Source: Vulcanimicrobiia bacterium
GTDB lineage: Bacteria; Vulcanimicrobiota; Vulcanimicrobiia; Vulcanimicrobiales; Vulcanimicrobiaceae
Length of the DNA: 13,917 bases
Assembly: GCA_025451135.1 (NCBI GenBank)
Contig: JANWKW010000157.1
Span: 1 to 13,917, forward strand
Direction of reading: 5' to 3'
The position numbers and the translations under genes were made by a program. Under the pieces are notes generated by a model. It saw only the letters and a program-made list of their open reading frames with translations, was not told where the DNA came from and did not search any database. Of this stretch, positions 13,604 to 13,917 are shown piece by piece (positions within the stretch are counted from its first letter, which is position 1; each line of letters opens with the position of its first letter).

Positions 13604-13917
13604 TAAACGGTCGCGACGTAGACTTCGGCGCCGCCCTCCACGAACTCGCGCGACTTCTCGGCCATCCCGGCCTCGGCGTACTCGCGGACCTCCTGCGTGA
13701 TCTTCATCGAGCAGAAGTGCGGTCCGCACATCGAGCAGAAGTGCGCGATCTTGGCGCCGGCGGCCGGCAGCGTCTCGTCGTGGAACTCGCGGGCCGTCTC
13801 CGGATCGAGCGAGAGATCGAACTGATCCTCCCACCGGAACTCGAACCGCGCCTTCGAGAGCGTGTCGTCCCAATGCCGCGCGCGCGGATGGCCTTTGGCG
13901 ACGTCCGCCGCGTGCGC
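13603..13917 (-). CDS. thiC: Phosphomethylpyrimidine synthase ThiC, C-terminal end
   Basis: Only the last 104 residues and the TAG stop lie in the window; the rest is beyond the right edge. The segment HFCSMCGPHFCSMKITQE carries the Cx2Cx4C motif that binds the [4Fe-4S] cluster of this radical SAM enzyme. Upstream HWDDTLSKARFEFRWEDQFD and LDPETAREFHDETLP are also conserved in ThiC. The enzyme converts aminoimidazole ribotide to the hydroxymethylpyrimidine phosphate part of thiamine. The C-terminus is short and ends VYVATV. The HAD phosphatase gene begins at the last base of the stop codon, so the two are co-transcribed. Any TPP riboswitch would lie outside the window. Confidence 0.96.
   Translation of the reverse strand, partial: AHAADVAKGHPRARHWDDTLSKARFEFRWEDQFDLSLDPETAREFHDETLPAAGAKIAHFCSMCGPHFCSMKITQEVREYAEAGMAEKSREFVEGGAEVYVATV

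Noticed and set aside
13604..13873. N-terminal extension of the HAD phosphatase to 251 residues
   Set aside because: The extension overlaps the real thiC frame on the same strand and has no family similarity; the family start matches the GTG at 13603.

Overview
This is a GC-rich, gene-dense bacterial chromosome segment. It contains 14 protein-coding genes that I can support, two of them cut by the window edges. I see no rRNA, tRNA, CRISPR array, transposase or phage gene. Exported hydrolases, a lytic transglycosylase and a GmhB-type phosphatase suggest a Gram-negative-type, free-living bacterium. The mix of GTG starts, 1-4 bp gene overlaps and large secreted BNR/VPS10-like proteins would fit a poorly cultured soil lineage such as Candidatus Eremiobacterota (WPS-2). 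That placement is a guess from style, not a demonstrated assignment.

Left part (1-2823). The C-terminally cut gene at 1-318 (minus) looks like an Xre/MbcA/ParS-type antitoxin and has a good sigma70-like promoter that would give an almost leaderless mRNA. A DEDDh exonuclease (473-1009, plus) meets a reduced GreA/GreB-like protein tail to tail, the two stop codons sharing the palindrome CTAG. The Gre-like gene lies 6 bp behind a secreted OB-fold-like protein. A 36-residue cysteine-rich microprotein precedes that, so the three may form a small minus-strand operon. A beta-lactamase-fold serine hydrolase is divergent from it.

Middle part (2816-5519). Two exported proteins form a translationally coupled minus-strand pair: an HD-domain protein, then an AcpA/phospholipase C-type phosphoesterase (TAGTG junction). 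A small HTH regulator is divergent from the pair across 122 bp.

Right part (5567-13917). A minus-strand cluster runs from a 55-residue membrane microprotein (GTGA overlap) to the fluoride channel crcB. It continues into two tandem paralogues of about 1,040 residues built from Asp-box/BNR repeats, separated from each other by 1 bp. A secreted lytic transglycosylase is divergent, with a 14-bp perfect palindrome in the 34-bp gap that offers a Shine-Dalgarno-like sequence to both directions. The far right holds the end of thiC and a coupled GmhB-like HAD phosphatase, which overlaps the transglycosylase tail to tail by 23 bp.

The most interesting parts are the small and unnamed ones: the Cys-rich/OB-fold/mini-Gre group, the microprotein coupled to crcB, the exported HD-phosphoesterase pair, and the symmetrical ribosome-binding palindrome. 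Nothing here amounts to an obvious new defence or biosynthetic system.
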